Shown here in pieces: positions 17,207-25,181 of a stretch of 64,000 nt of DNA. The first letter of the stretch is position 1. Each line of letters starts with the position of its first letter. The notes under the pieces are model-generated. The model made no database searches. It was not told the DNA's origin and saw only the letters and a program-made list of their open reading frames with translations. Source of the DNA: Rhizobium johnstonii 3841 (lineage in GTDB: Bacteria > Pseudomonadota > Alphaproteobacteria > Rhizobiales > Rhizobiaceae); the NCBI RefSeq assembly GCF_000009265.1, contig NC_008380.1, forward strand, positions 749,501 through 813,500, written 5' to 3'. Position numbers and translations under genes: made by a program.

Positions 17207-18112
17207 ATGACAAGCATTAACACGAATTCTTCCGCACAGGCCGCTCTCCAGACGCTGCGCAGCGTCAACCAGAACCTGAACAACACGCAGAACCACGTTT
17301 CTTCTGGTTACCGTGTTGAAAAGGCTTCGGACAACGCTGCTTACTGGTCGATCGCAACGACCATGCGTTCGGACAACAAGGCTCTCTCGGCCGTCTCCGA
17401 CGCTCTCGGCGTAGGCGCCGCCAAGGTCGACACTGCTTACACCGCCATGGACAGCGCCATCGACGTCGTCGGCGACATCAAGGCGAAGCTCGTTGCCGCC
17501 ACTGAAAACGGCGTCGACAAGGCCAAGGTCCAGGAAGAAATCGGTCAGCTGCAGCAGCAGCTCCTGAGCATCGCTCAGTCGGCTTCCTTCAATGGGGAAA
17601 ACTGGGTTGCTGGCGCTGACGGCACCAAGAGCGTCGTCTCCTCGTTCGTCCGTGACGGCTCCAACGCCGTTTCGATCACCACGACCGACTATATTCTCGA
17701 CAGCGGCTCTGCAGGCAACGTTCTGTTCGGCATGAGCGGCGGCTCGGTCGAAACCTCCACGGGTATCCTCGGTACTTCGACTGGTGCGACCGGTTCGATC
17801 TACGCGATGGACATCACCAGCTTTACGTCCGGCCAGATCCAGTCGGCTCTGACCAACGTTGAAGCGGCTCTGAAGGCCATGACCAGCGCCGGCGCTGCTC
17901 TCGGCTCGCTCTCCAGCCGCATCGACGCCCAGGACGACTTCGTCTCCGCTCTCAGCGACTCGATCGACTCCGGTGTCGGCCGTCTCGTCGACGCCAACAT
18001 GGAAGAAGAGTCCTCCAGGCTCAGCGCCCTGCAGACCCAGCAGCAGCTGGCGATCCAGTCGCTGTCGATCGCGAACTCCTCTTCGCAGAACATCCTGTCG
18101 CTCTTCCGCTAA
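17207..18112 (+). CDS. flaA: Flagellin FlaA
   Basis: Filament subunit exported by the type III apparatus. 301 residues, about the size of other rhizobial flagellins, with conserved N-terminal (1-140) and C-terminal (220-301) helices and only a short variable centre (about 140-215). It ends SSSQNILSLFR. The segment aligned with the flg22 epitope (29-50) differs strongly from the enterobacterial/pseudomonad version. It shares long identical DNA stretches with flaB and flaC. It has its own upstream module and terminator, so it is probably monocistronic. It is expected to be a late gene controlled by Rem, as in Sinorhizobium. Naming as flaA rests on gene order. Confidence 0.95.
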   Translation: MTSINTNSSAQAALQTLRSVNQNLNNTQNHVSSGYRVEKASDNAAYWSIATTMRSDNKALSAVSDALGVGAAKVDTAYTAMDSAIDVVGDIKAKLVAATENGVDKAKVQEEIGQLQQQLLSIAQSASFNGENWVAGADGTKSVVSSFVRDGSNAVSITTTDYILDSGSAGNVLFGMSGGSVETSTGILGTSTGATGSIYAMDITSFTSGQIQSALTNVEAALKAMTSAGAALGSLSSRIDAQDDFVSALSDSIDSGVGRLVDANMEEESSRLSALQTQQQLAIQSLSIANSSSQNILSLFR

Positions 18113-18139
18113 GACCGGTCGGCACAAGGTTTCCAAGTC

Positions 18140-18174
18140 TCGCGGCCGGGTCATCCCCGGCCGCGAAATATTTT
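18140..18174 (+). terminator. Terminator after flaA
   Basis: Perfect 11-bp stem TCGCGGCCGGG (18140-18150) with CCCGGCCGCGA (18156-18166), followed by AATATTTT. Confidence 0.85.
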
Positions 18175-18314
18175 AATATAAGGTTAATGAAAATCCTTCT
18201 AACCATCAGATATTTTTAAGTAATTTCCAATTCGAATTCAGCTTTCCTTAACCATCTTGGTGTTTTCTAGGCCCATCGAAACGGCGAGTTAACCTTAACA
18301 GAAATGGTTAACAG

Positions 18315-18359
18315 GCATGATGCTGATCGCTGTGGGCCGGCCGAAAATCCGGAATGTCC
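18315..18359 (+). promoter_or_regulatory. Conserved flagellin upstream module, flaB copy
   Basis: GCATGATGCTGATC at 18315-18328 and TCCGGAATGTCC at 18348-18359, starting 47 nt before the flaB ATG. It is preceded by GTTAAC at 18307-18312 and GAGTTAACC at 18286-18294, both also present before flaC. Confidence 0.65.
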
Positions 18360-18394
18360 CTGTTTAAAATCTGCCAACAAGGGGCAAGCAAACT

Positions 18395-19303
18395 ATGACG
18401 AGCATCAACACCAATAACGCTGCAATGGCAGCCCTCCAGACTCTCCGTGGCATCAACCAGGGTCTCCAAGAAACCCAGGCCCACGTTTCGTCCGGCTATC
18501 GCGTCGGCAAGGCTTCCGACAACGCTGCTTACTGGTCGATCGCAACGACCATGCGTTCGGACAACAAGGCTCTCTCGGCTGTCTCCGACGCTCTCGGCCT
18601 CGGCGCTGCAAAGGTCGACACCGCTTACTCCGCCATGGACAGCGCCATCGACGTCGTCGGCGACATCAAGGCGAAGCTCGTTGCCGCCACTGAAAGCGGC
18701 GTCGACAAGGCCAAGGTCCAGGAAGAAATCAGCCAGTTGCAGCAGCAGCTCCTGAGCGTCGCTCAGTCGGCTTCCTTCTCCGGTGAAAACTGGGTTGCTG
18801 GCGCTGACGGCACCAAGAACGTCGTTGCCTCCTTCGTCCGCGACGGCTCCAACGCCGTTTCGGTCGTGATGACCGACTATGTTCTCGACAGCTCCTCCAT
18901 GGGCAACGTTCTGTTCGGCATGAGCGTCGGCTCGGTCGAAACCTCCACGGGTATCCTCGGTACTTCGAATGGTGCGACCGGTTCTGTCTACGCAATGGAC
19001 ATCACCAACTTCACCCTCGGCGAAATCCAGTCGGCTCTGACCAACGTTGAATCGGCTCTGAAGGCGATGACCAGCGCCGGCGCTCAGCTCGGCTCGATCT
19101 CCAAGCGCATCGAACTGCAGGAAAACTTCGTCTCCGCTCTCAGCGACTCGATCGACTCCGGTGTCGGCCGTCTCGTCGACGCCAACATGGAAGAAGAGTC
19201 CTCCAAGCTCAGCGCCCTGCAGACCCAGCAGCAGCTGGCCGTCCAGTCGCTGTCGATCGCGAACTCCTCTTCGCAGACCATCCTCACGCTGTTCCGCGGC
19301 TAA
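18395..19303 (+). CDS. flaB: Flagellin FlaB
   Basis: Second filament subunit, 302 residues, close to FlaA throughout and differing mainly at about 140-215. The N-terminus is MTSINTNNAAMAALQTLRGI and the C-terminus SSSQTILTLFRG, one residue longer than FlaA. Long stretches of identical nucleotide sequence with flaA (for example around 18515-18575 against 17327-17387) point to recent duplication or gene conversion. It has its own upstream module and is followed by two hairpins. Confidence 0.95.
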   Translation: MTSINTNNAAMAALQTLRGINQGLQETQAHVSSGYRVGKASDNAAYWSIATTMRSDNKALSAVSDALGLGAAKVDTAYSAMDSAIDVVGDIKAKLVAATESGVDKAKVQEEISQLQQQLLSVAQSASFSGENWVAGADGTKNVVASFVRDGSNAVSVVMTDYVLDSSSMGNVLFGMSVGSVETSTGILGTSNGATGSVYAMDITNFTLGEIQSALTNVESALKAMTSAGAQLGSISKRIELQENFVSALSDSIDSGVGRLVDANMEEESSKLSALQTQQQLAVQSLSIANSSSQTILTLFRG

Positions 19304-19321
19304 TAACCCTCGGAAACATCA

Positions 19322-19381
19322 GCCCGCCGGTCTCCGGCGGGCATGGTATCGAGCCGCGCTCCGATGGAGCGCGGCTTTTTT
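19322..19381 (+). terminator. Double hairpin terminator after flaB
   Basis: Two consecutive hairpins: GCCCGCCGG (19322-19330)/CCGGCGGGC (19334-19342), then a perfect 10-bp stem GCCGCGCTCC (19353-19362)/GGAGCGCGGC (19366-19375) followed by six T residues. The second is a classical Rho-independent terminator. Confidence 0.9.
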
Positions 19382-19469
19382 AATGGCTGTTAACCAATGA
19401 TTAACCATAATGCTGTTTTCTGCGTCCAACGAGGCGGTGAGTTAACCAAATTTAAGAACCGGTTAACAG

Positions 19470-19512
19470 GCATGAAGCTGATCCCCGTTCCCGGTGGCCT
19501 TCCGGAATGTCC
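19470..19512 (+). promoter_or_regulatory. Conserved flagellin upstream module, flaC copy
   Basis: GCATGAAGCTGATCC at 19470-19484 and TCCGGAATGTCC at 19501-19512, starting 47 nt before the flaC ATG. GTTAAC boxes at 19441-19446 and 19462-19467 parallel those before flaB; the similarity between the flaB and flaC upstream regions extends back to about 19390. Confidence 0.65.
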
Positions 19513-19547
19513 CTTTTTTCCATTTGCCAACGAGGGGCAATCATTTC

Positions 19548-20459
19548 ATGACCAGCATTTTGACAAACGTCGCGGCGATGGCCGCTCTCCAGACACTCCG
19601 CGGCATCAACGACAGCCTTGAGGACACGCAGAACCGCGTATCATCGGGTTACCGCGTCGAAAAGGCGGCCGACAACGCCGCTTACTGGTCGATCGCAACG
19701 ACCATGCGTTCCGACAACAAGGCACTTTCTGCCGTTTCCGACGCTCTTGGCCTCGGCGCCGCCAAGGTCGACACCGCTTACTCCGCCATGGACAGTGCCA
19801 TCGATGTCATCAGCGAGATCAAGGCGAAGATCGTCGCTGCAACCGAAAAGGGTGTCGACAAGGCTAAAGTGCAGGAAGAAATCGGCCAGCTGCAGCAACA
19901 GCTCCTGAGCATCGCGCAATCGGCTTCCTTCTCCGGTGAAAACTGGGTTGCCGGCGCTGACGGCACAAAGAGCGTCGTTTCCTCGTTCGTCCGCGATGGC
20001 AACGGCAATGTCTCGGTCAAGACGACGGACTACATTCTGGACACGAGCTCGGCGGGCAACGTTCTCTTCGGCATGGACTCGACCGGCGCGATCGAGACCA
20101 GCTCCGGCCTTATCGGCACATCATCCGGTACGATCGGCTCGATCTACTCGATGGACATCACCAACTTCGATTCGCCTGAGATCTCCATGGCCCTGACGTC
20201 AATCGAGGCAGGCCTTGAGGCGATGACCAAGGCTGCATCGCAGCTCGGCTCTATTTCCACTCGCATTGAGCTGCAGGAAGGCTTCGTCAGCGCGCTTAGC
20301 GATTCGATCGACTCCGGTGTCGGCCGCCTCGTCGACGCCAATATGGAAGAAGAATCCTCCAAGCTCAGCGCCCTGCAGACCCAGCAACAGCTGGCCATCC
20401 AGTCGCTGTCGATCGCCAACTCCAGCGCTCAGAACATCCTCACGCTGTTCCGCAGCTAA
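19548..20459 (+). CDS. flaC: Flagellin FlaC
   Basis: Third filament subunit, 303 residues from the ATG at 19548 (MTSILTNVAAMAALQTLRGI). An 18-codon upstream extension is rejected because it would translate the conserved promoter module and because the other flagellins start at the aligned MTSI. Ends and domains are close to FlaA/FlaB; the centre (about 145-215) is more diverged. A GGGGCAATC ribosome site precedes the start. Terminated by its own hairpin. Confidence 0.94.
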   Translation: MTSILTNVAAMAALQTLRGINDSLEDTQNRVSSGYRVEKAADNAAYWSIATTMRSDNKALSAVSDALGLGAAKVDTAYSAMDSAIDVISEIKAKIVAATEKGVDKAKVQEEIGQLQQQLLSIAQSASFSGENWVAGADGTKSVVSSFVRDGNGNVSVKTTDYILDTSSAGNVLFGMDSTGAIETSSGLIGTSSGTIGSIYSMDITNFDSPEISMALTSIEAGLEAMTKAASQLGSISTRIELQEGFVSALSDSIDSGVGRLVDANMEEESSKLSALQTQQQLAIQSLSIANSSAQNILTLFRS

Positions 20460-20523
20460 GTCAGGCGCTGAAGCTGGACCGAATCTTGCGCCATCGTCTG
20501 GCAGCACGTGTAAAGCCTCCCGG

Positions 20524-20555
20524 ACCGCGCCCGAAACGGCGCGGTTCTTTCTTTT
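20524..20555 (+). terminator. Terminator after flaC
   Basis: 8-bp stem ACCGCGCC (20524-20531) with GGCGCGGT (20538-20545), followed by TCTTTCTTTT. Confidence 0.8.
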
Positions 20556-20759
20556 ATATCAATAGTTTGACCGAAATTTCTGTTCACGCGCCAAGCTCGG
20601 CGCCGCGCTCTTGCCCAACAGGTTGATATCGAGTTAACTTCGCTTTGAGTTGATTTGCTTTTGCGACACACCGGTGGAAACCCTGCCGGAGGCATGACGC
20701 CACACCAGTCGCCGCCGGCAATCCGGCCTGCCCTTTCACCCCGATTCCGAGACCTGTCG

Positions 20760-21722
20760 ATGACCGTTAAGATTACCAGCGCGGCCGCGGTGAATGCGCT
20801 TGCGGTGCTGCGCAGCATCAACAAAGAAGCCAGCCAGACCCAACAGCAAGTGTCCTCGGGATATCGTATCGAGACGGCCGCCGACGATGCGTCCTACTGG
20901 TCGGTCGCGACCGTCATGCGTTCGGACAGCACCAATCTCGGAACGGTCGGAGATGCGCTCGGTCTTGGCGCTGCCAAGGTGGATGCGACCTATACGGCGA
21001 TGAACTCGGCGATCGATCTCATAGGTGAGATTCGCGCCAAGCTGGTTTCGGCAAGAGAGCCGGGCACCGACAAGGACAAGATCAACGCCGAGATCAGTGA
21101 ATACAAAGAGCAGTTGCAGACGATAGTCGAATCGACGTCGTTTGCGGGAGAGAACTGGCTGTTGAACGGCGACACTGCTGCGCCGCCGACATGGTCGATC
21201 ATTTCCGGTTTCGTGCGCGCTCCGACCGGCGAATACCAGGCCCAGACCATAGATTTCCCATCGTCGCAGACCATCCTCATCGACAAGAACAATGCGAGCG
21301 GCGGCCTGTTGACCAAGTCGGTCGATGCCAACGCGATCAACAACAGCGGTGCGACGTCGCGCAACTACTATCTTTTGAACGCCAACTCGACCACGCCGGC
21401 GACAGGTACGGAAATTGCGATCGACAACAACACGACCGATGCGCAACTCACCGACATGCTTGACGTCACCGACGCGCTTCTCTCCTCGCTGACGACGACG
21501 GCCGCGTCCATCGGCGTGATGAAGACGCGCATCGACGATCAGATCGACTATACCGCCGATCTGGCCGATTCGATCGACAAGAGCGTCGGCGCGCTCGTCG
21601 ACACCGACATGGACGAAGCTTCGATCCGGCAGAAGGCGATCGAGACCCAGAAGCAGATGGCCGTCGAAGCGATCTCGATCCTCAACACGGCCGCAAGCAA
21701 GATCCTGATCCTGCTGGAATAG
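20760..21722 (+). CDS. flaD: Divergent flagellin FlaD
   Basis: Fourth flagellin, 320 residues from the ATG at 20760 (MTVKITSAAAVNALAVLRSI). It keeps the flagellin N- and C-terminal helices (VSSGYRIETAADDASYWSVA; KTRIDDQIDYTADLADSIDK) but is much less similar to FlaA-C, and its central region (about 135-230) is different and longer. The C-terminus is KILILLE rather than LFR. The upstream region lacks the module shared by flaA-C, implying separate control. It may be a minor filament subunit, as reported for secondary rhizobial flagellins. Naming as flaD follows position only. Confidence 0.9.
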   Translation: MTVKITSAAAVNALAVLRSINKEASQTQQQVSSGYRIETAADDASYWSVATVMRSDSTNLGTVGDALGLGAAKVDATYTAMNSAIDLIGEIRAKLVSAREPGTDKDKINAEISEYKEQLQTIVESTSFAGENWLLNGDTAAPPTWSIISGFVRAPTGEYQAQTIDFPSSQTILIDKNNASGGLLTKSVDANAINNSGATSRNYYLLNANSTTPATGTEIAIDNNTTDAQLTDMLDVTDALLSSLTTTAASIGVMKTRIDDQIDYTADLADSIDKSVGALVDTDMDEASIRQKAIETQKQMAVEAISILNTAASKILILLE

Positions 21723-21762
21723 GGGTGGGCGCGATCACGGTGGCGGCGGCGCCATTCATCCT

Positions 21763-21783
21763 CGCGCAAGTTTGACTGCCTAG
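21763..21783 (+). promoter_or_regulatory. Candidate flagellar promoter element upstream of the fliH-like gene
   Basis: CGCGCAAG (21763-21770), 10 nt, TAG (21781-21783), a full match to the CRCGCAAG-N10-TA element. It is about 140 nt before the chosen ATG at 21924, leaving a long leader. Confidence 0.55.
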
Positions 21784-21923
21784 TTTCCGGCATGAAGGCA
21801 TCGTCCGAATCCATGCCGGTGCAGGGTCAGGCCCTTGCCCGTTTCGAAGGGGATGCCGGCGCGCAAGGTCACTTTAAGCGGGGGCGGGCATGCTGCATGC
21901 CTCCCGAATGCTGGATGGTTTTT

Positions 21924-22553
21924 ATGAGCATTACGCTTTCCCGGTATTTGAAGGATTTCGGTGAACCGGAATCGTCAGCGCCGATCCTCGACATGAACGA
22001 TTTCGGTGGCGACGATTTCCCCGAAATGCCGAGCGAACCGGCAATCGACGTCGAGGCGGAGCGCCGCGAAGCCTACGCGGAAGGTCATGCCGCAGCGACC
22101 GTGGAATTGACCGAGAAATACGAACGCGAGGCGCGGACGCTGGCGGAGGTCCATGCGCGTGAACTGGATGAACTGAAGCTTCGCTACGAAGTCGAGGCGG
22201 CGGCGGTCATTGCATCCCGCATCCGCGATATTGCAGAAGAGGTCGCTCAGCTGGTCAGCGCCGGCGCTGCTCAGGTCATCGCGCCTGTAATGACGGAAGC
22301 GCTCGCCGCGAAGGCTGCCGAAAGCCTCGCCGCCCTGCTGCGTGATGCGATCCTCGAAGGCGCGGCCGGGGCGATCGTCGTCAGGGGCTCGACCCGCCTT
22401 TTCGATATATTGAAGGCCGAGCTCGGCGAACATGCCGGCGCGGTTCGCCACCTTGAGACCGACGATATCGATCTTGCCGTCGAAATCGGTGATTCCGTTA
22501 TCGTCACCCGTATGTCCGCCTGGGCGGCCAGCTTGAAGAAAGTTCTGGAATGA
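21924..22553 (+). CDS. FliH-like flagellar export accessory protein (candidate)
   Basis: 209 residues from the ATG at 21924 ([20 protein letters not shown]); the frame is open upstream but the extension has no ribosome site. An acidic head is followed by a long charged amphipathic helix (about 45-95, with Ala/Glu/Arg heptads) and a C-terminal alpha/beta domain (about 110-205). This head-coil-domain layout is that of FliH/YscL, the FliI partner, and no other FliH candidate is in the window. Its stop overlaps the motB start. No diagnostic FliH motif can be claimed from sequence alone; a different motility accessory role is possible. Confidence 0.6.
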   Translation: MSITLSRYLKDFGEPESSAPILDMNDFGGDDFPEMPSEPAIDVEAERREAYAEGHAAATVELTEKYEREARTLAEVHARELDELKLRYEVEAAAVIASRIRDIAEEVAQLVSAGAAQVIAPVMTEALAAKAAESLAALLRDAILEGAAGAIVVRGSTRLFDILKAELGEHAGAVRHLETDDIDLAVEIGDSVIVTRMSAWAASLKKVLE

Positions 22554-23881
22554 GCGAAGGCGAAAACCACCACCACGGCAAGAACGAGATCATCATCGTC
22601 AAGAGACATGGCGGCGGTGATCACGATGGCGCCCATGGCGGTGCGTGGAAAATTGCCTATGCCGACTTCATGACGGCGATGATGGCGTTCTTCCTGGTCA
22701 TGTGGCTGGTCAATGCCGCCAACGAGGAGACCAAGGCCTCGGTCGCGACCTATTTCAATCCGATCAAGCTCTCCGACGAAAAGCCGACCGAGAAGGGCCT
22801 GAAGAAGCCCGTCGACAACGCCGAGGGTGAGGAGAAGCAGGAGAAGTCGAAACAGAAGGAAGAAGATCCGAACGACGGCAAGGCCGCGGCGGATGGTGAC
22901 GACCAGACATCGACCTCCGGCGACCAAACCAATTATTCCGAGGCCGATTTCTTCGAAAACCCCTATTCGGTTCTTGCCGAGATCGCCCAGGAAGTCGGCC
23001 AGCAGGCCAATGTCAGCGCCAAGGGCGATGGCGGTGCCGCCGATTCCGGCCCGGCCACCGGCGCCGATGGCGGCGAGGCCTATCGTGATCCCTTCGATCC
23101 GGATTTCTGGACGAAACAGGTCGAGGTCACGACGGCCGGCAAGCCGTTGCCGCCCGGCAAGAGCGACGAGCAGGCGGTCGAGAGCGAGACAACCGAGATC
23201 GCCAAGCTTGAGGACGCCAAGCCGATACCGCTGACCACCGATCAGAAGGCCGCCCAGGAAACCAAAGAAACGAAGGAAACCAAGGGCGCGGTCGGGGCTA
23301 AGGACGGCAAGACGCCGGGTGGCAGGTCGCCTGAGGACAAGAAGGCCGAAGCTCAGAAAGACGCCGATCATCAGAAGGATGCGGACAAGAGTGCCGCCGA
23401 GACCGAGCAGCAGCAGAAGAAGGAAGCCGAGCAGCTGCAGGCGCAGATCGCCCAGCAGATCGGCGGCGTGGCCGGCAAGCTCGCCGAAGGCCTGACAGTG
23501 ACGGCGTCCGAAGGCGGATTGCTGGTCAGCATCTCCGACCAGACCGACGATTCGATGTTCAATATCGGTTCTGCCGTTCCGCGCCAGGAAATGGTGCTCG
23601 CCATGGAAAAGATCGGCGCGATCCTGAAGGAGCGGGGTGGTGCGGTTGCCATCCGCGGCCACACGGACGGTCGCCAGTATAAGGGCACGCAGAACGAGAA
23701 CTGGCGGCTTTCGATGGACCGCGCCCAGAGCGCCTACTACATGCTTGTACGTGGCGGGCTCGACGAGAAACGCATCTCCCAGGTCTCCGGCTTCGCCGAC
23801 CGTCGGCTGAAGCTGCCGTCTGACCCGTTCAACGCGACCAACCGCCGGATCGAGATTCTGGTGCAGGCGGATCAAGGATAG
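22550..23881 (+). CDS. motB: Flagellar motor stator protein MotB
   Basis: Stator subunit carrying the proton-binding Asp and anchoring the motor to peptidoglycan. 443 residues, longer than enterobacterial MotB (about 308). The single membrane segment [20 protein letters not shown] (34-53) contains Asp39, the expected proton acceptor. A Lys/Glu/Asp-rich periplasmic stretch (about 75-305) follows, then the OmpA-like domain (about 310-440) with [10 protein letters not shown] and NRRIEILV. The ATG overlaps the upstream gene by 4 nt; motC follows at 4 nt. Confidence 0.96.
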   Translation: MSEGENHHHGKNEIIIVKRHGGGDHDGAHGGAWKIAYADFMTAMMAFFLVMWLVNAANEETKASVATYFNPIKLSDEKPTEKGLKKPVDNAEGEEKQEKSKQKEEDPNDGKAAADGDDQTSTSGDQTNYSEADFFENPYSVLAEIAQEVGQQANVSAKGDGGAADSGPATGADGGEAYRDPFDPDFWTKQVEVTTAGKPLPPGKSDEQAVESETTEIAKLEDAKPIPLTTDQKAAQETKETKETKGAVGAKDGKTPGGRSPEDKKAEAQKDADHQKDADKSAAETEQQQKKEAEQLQAQIAQQIGGVAGKLAEGLTVTASEGGLLVSISDQTDDSMFNIGSAVPRQEMVLAMEKIGAILKERGGAVAIRGHTDGRQYKGTQNENWRLSMDRAQSAYYMLVRGGLDEKRISQVSGFADRRLKLPSDPFNATNRRIEILVQADQG

Positions 23882-23885
23882 TCGA

Positions 23886-25181
23886 ATGGCGCGTCGGCAG
23901 CATCGTTACGTCGGATTTGTGGCCCTCGGCCTGGCGATGCTTTCGCCGGCCGCAGCCAATGCGCAGGATTCGGACGATCTCGCGCCCTACAAGATGCTGC
24001 GGTCGCTGCAATTCGTGCAGGATTCCGTCGTTACCGGCGATCATTCGGCCGGTGAGATGCAGCGCTTCATGCTGGGCACGATCGACACGCGGCTGCGCAC
24101 CGTCGAACCGTCGATCTTCGACGACGACCGCAATGTCGACGCAGCGCTGATCTACACGATGAGCGGCGGCAATCCCCAGACGCTCGAATATCTGATCGCC
24201 CACGACGTCAACGGCTATTTCGACAACCGCGTTACCGACGTGCTGCGCAAATATCTGAGCGGCAAGGGCCTCCTCGTCGCCAAGACGCTGCAGGAGACCG
24301 CCAGGGAATATCGCGACAAGAAGATCGGACCCTATCTTGCGCTGATCGGCGGCAACGTGCTGATCGCGACGAAACCGACAGACGCGCTGGATCTCTACGA
24401 CCAGGCGCGTCTTGCCGCCCCGGGTACGATCGTCGAGGAGGCGGCGTTGCGCCGCTCAGTCGCCATTTGCGTCGACAAGGGGATGCTCGACAGGGGAATG
24501 GCCTATTCGCAACGCTATGTCAGACGATTCCTGCATTCGCCCTATGCCAGCCAGTTCGCCGATCTTTTCGTCACCCTCGTCGTCGGCCACGATCACGACG
24601 TGAAACCGCAGGATGTCATCGACATCCTGTCCTTCATGGACGCACCGCGCCAACGCGAGGTCTATCTGCGCATCGCCCGCGCCGCCGCGATATCAGGCAA
24701 GCCGGAGCTGGCGCGCATGGCGGTCGGACGCGTGCAGTCGCTTGGCGGCGGCACCGACAATGCTTTCGGTCCGCTCGCAGATTTCTATGGCGGCATGGCC
24801 GGCCTTCCCACGGAGGATATCGATCAGGCAGCAAAGAATGTCAGCGGCATCGACGGCAACGCGCTGTCGCGGCGGGATCAGGCGCTGCAGGAGGCGGCGC
24901 GATCCGTTGCCGAGCAGATCCTGCGCGCTCCCGACCCGGCAAGCTTGACGCAAGCCTCCAATCTTAACACTGATCATCAAGAAATCACTTCTGAAAAGGC
25001 TGCGGCGATAGCCATGCAACCGGGAGCGCCAGGCGCGCTTTCCGAGCCTGTTCCGGGAGGTGTGGCATCGACTGGCCAAAGCCAGGATACCGACCCCTCA
25101 TTCAACGCATTTGTGACGACCAGTCGATCCAAGCTCGACGAGATCGACGGTCTTCTGGCGCAAGAAGGCAACGAACAATGA
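23886..25181 (+). CDS. motC: Periplasmic motor protein MotC
   Basis: Rhizobium-family periplasmic motility protein that interacts with the periplasmic part of MotB and depends on MotE. 431 residues with a signal peptide ending PAAANA before QDSDDLAPYKM. The rest is a helical, repeat-like body without enzyme motifs; residues about 340-431 are low-complexity and probably disordered. Between motB and fliK with 4-nt spacing/overlap, the order of Sinorhizobium motB-motC-fliK. Confidence 0.93.
   Translation: MARRQHRYVGFVALGLAMLSPAAANAQDSDDLAPYKMLRSLQFVQDSVVTGDHSAGEMQRFMLGTIDTRLRTVEPSIFDDDRNVDAALIYTMSGGNPQTLEYLIAHDVNGYFDNRVTDVLRKYLSGKGLLVAKTLQETAREYRDKKIGPYLALIGGNVLIATKPTDALDLYDQARLAAPGTIVEEAALRRSVAICVDKGMLDRGMAYSQRYVRRFLHSPYASQFADLFVTLVVGHDHDVKPQDVIDILSFMDAPRQREVYLRIARAAAISGKPELARMAVGRVQSLGGGTDNAFGPLADFYGGMAGLPTEDIDQAAKNVSGIDGNALSRRDQALQEAARSVAEQILRAPDPASLTQASNLNTDHQEITSEKAAAIAMQPGAPGALSEPVPGGVASTGQSQDTDPSFNAFVTTSRSKLDEIDGLLAQEGNEQ

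Noticed and set aside
19494..19547. 18-residue extension of FlaC
   Set aside because: It would translate the conserved upstream module; the MTSI start aligns with FlaA and FlaB.
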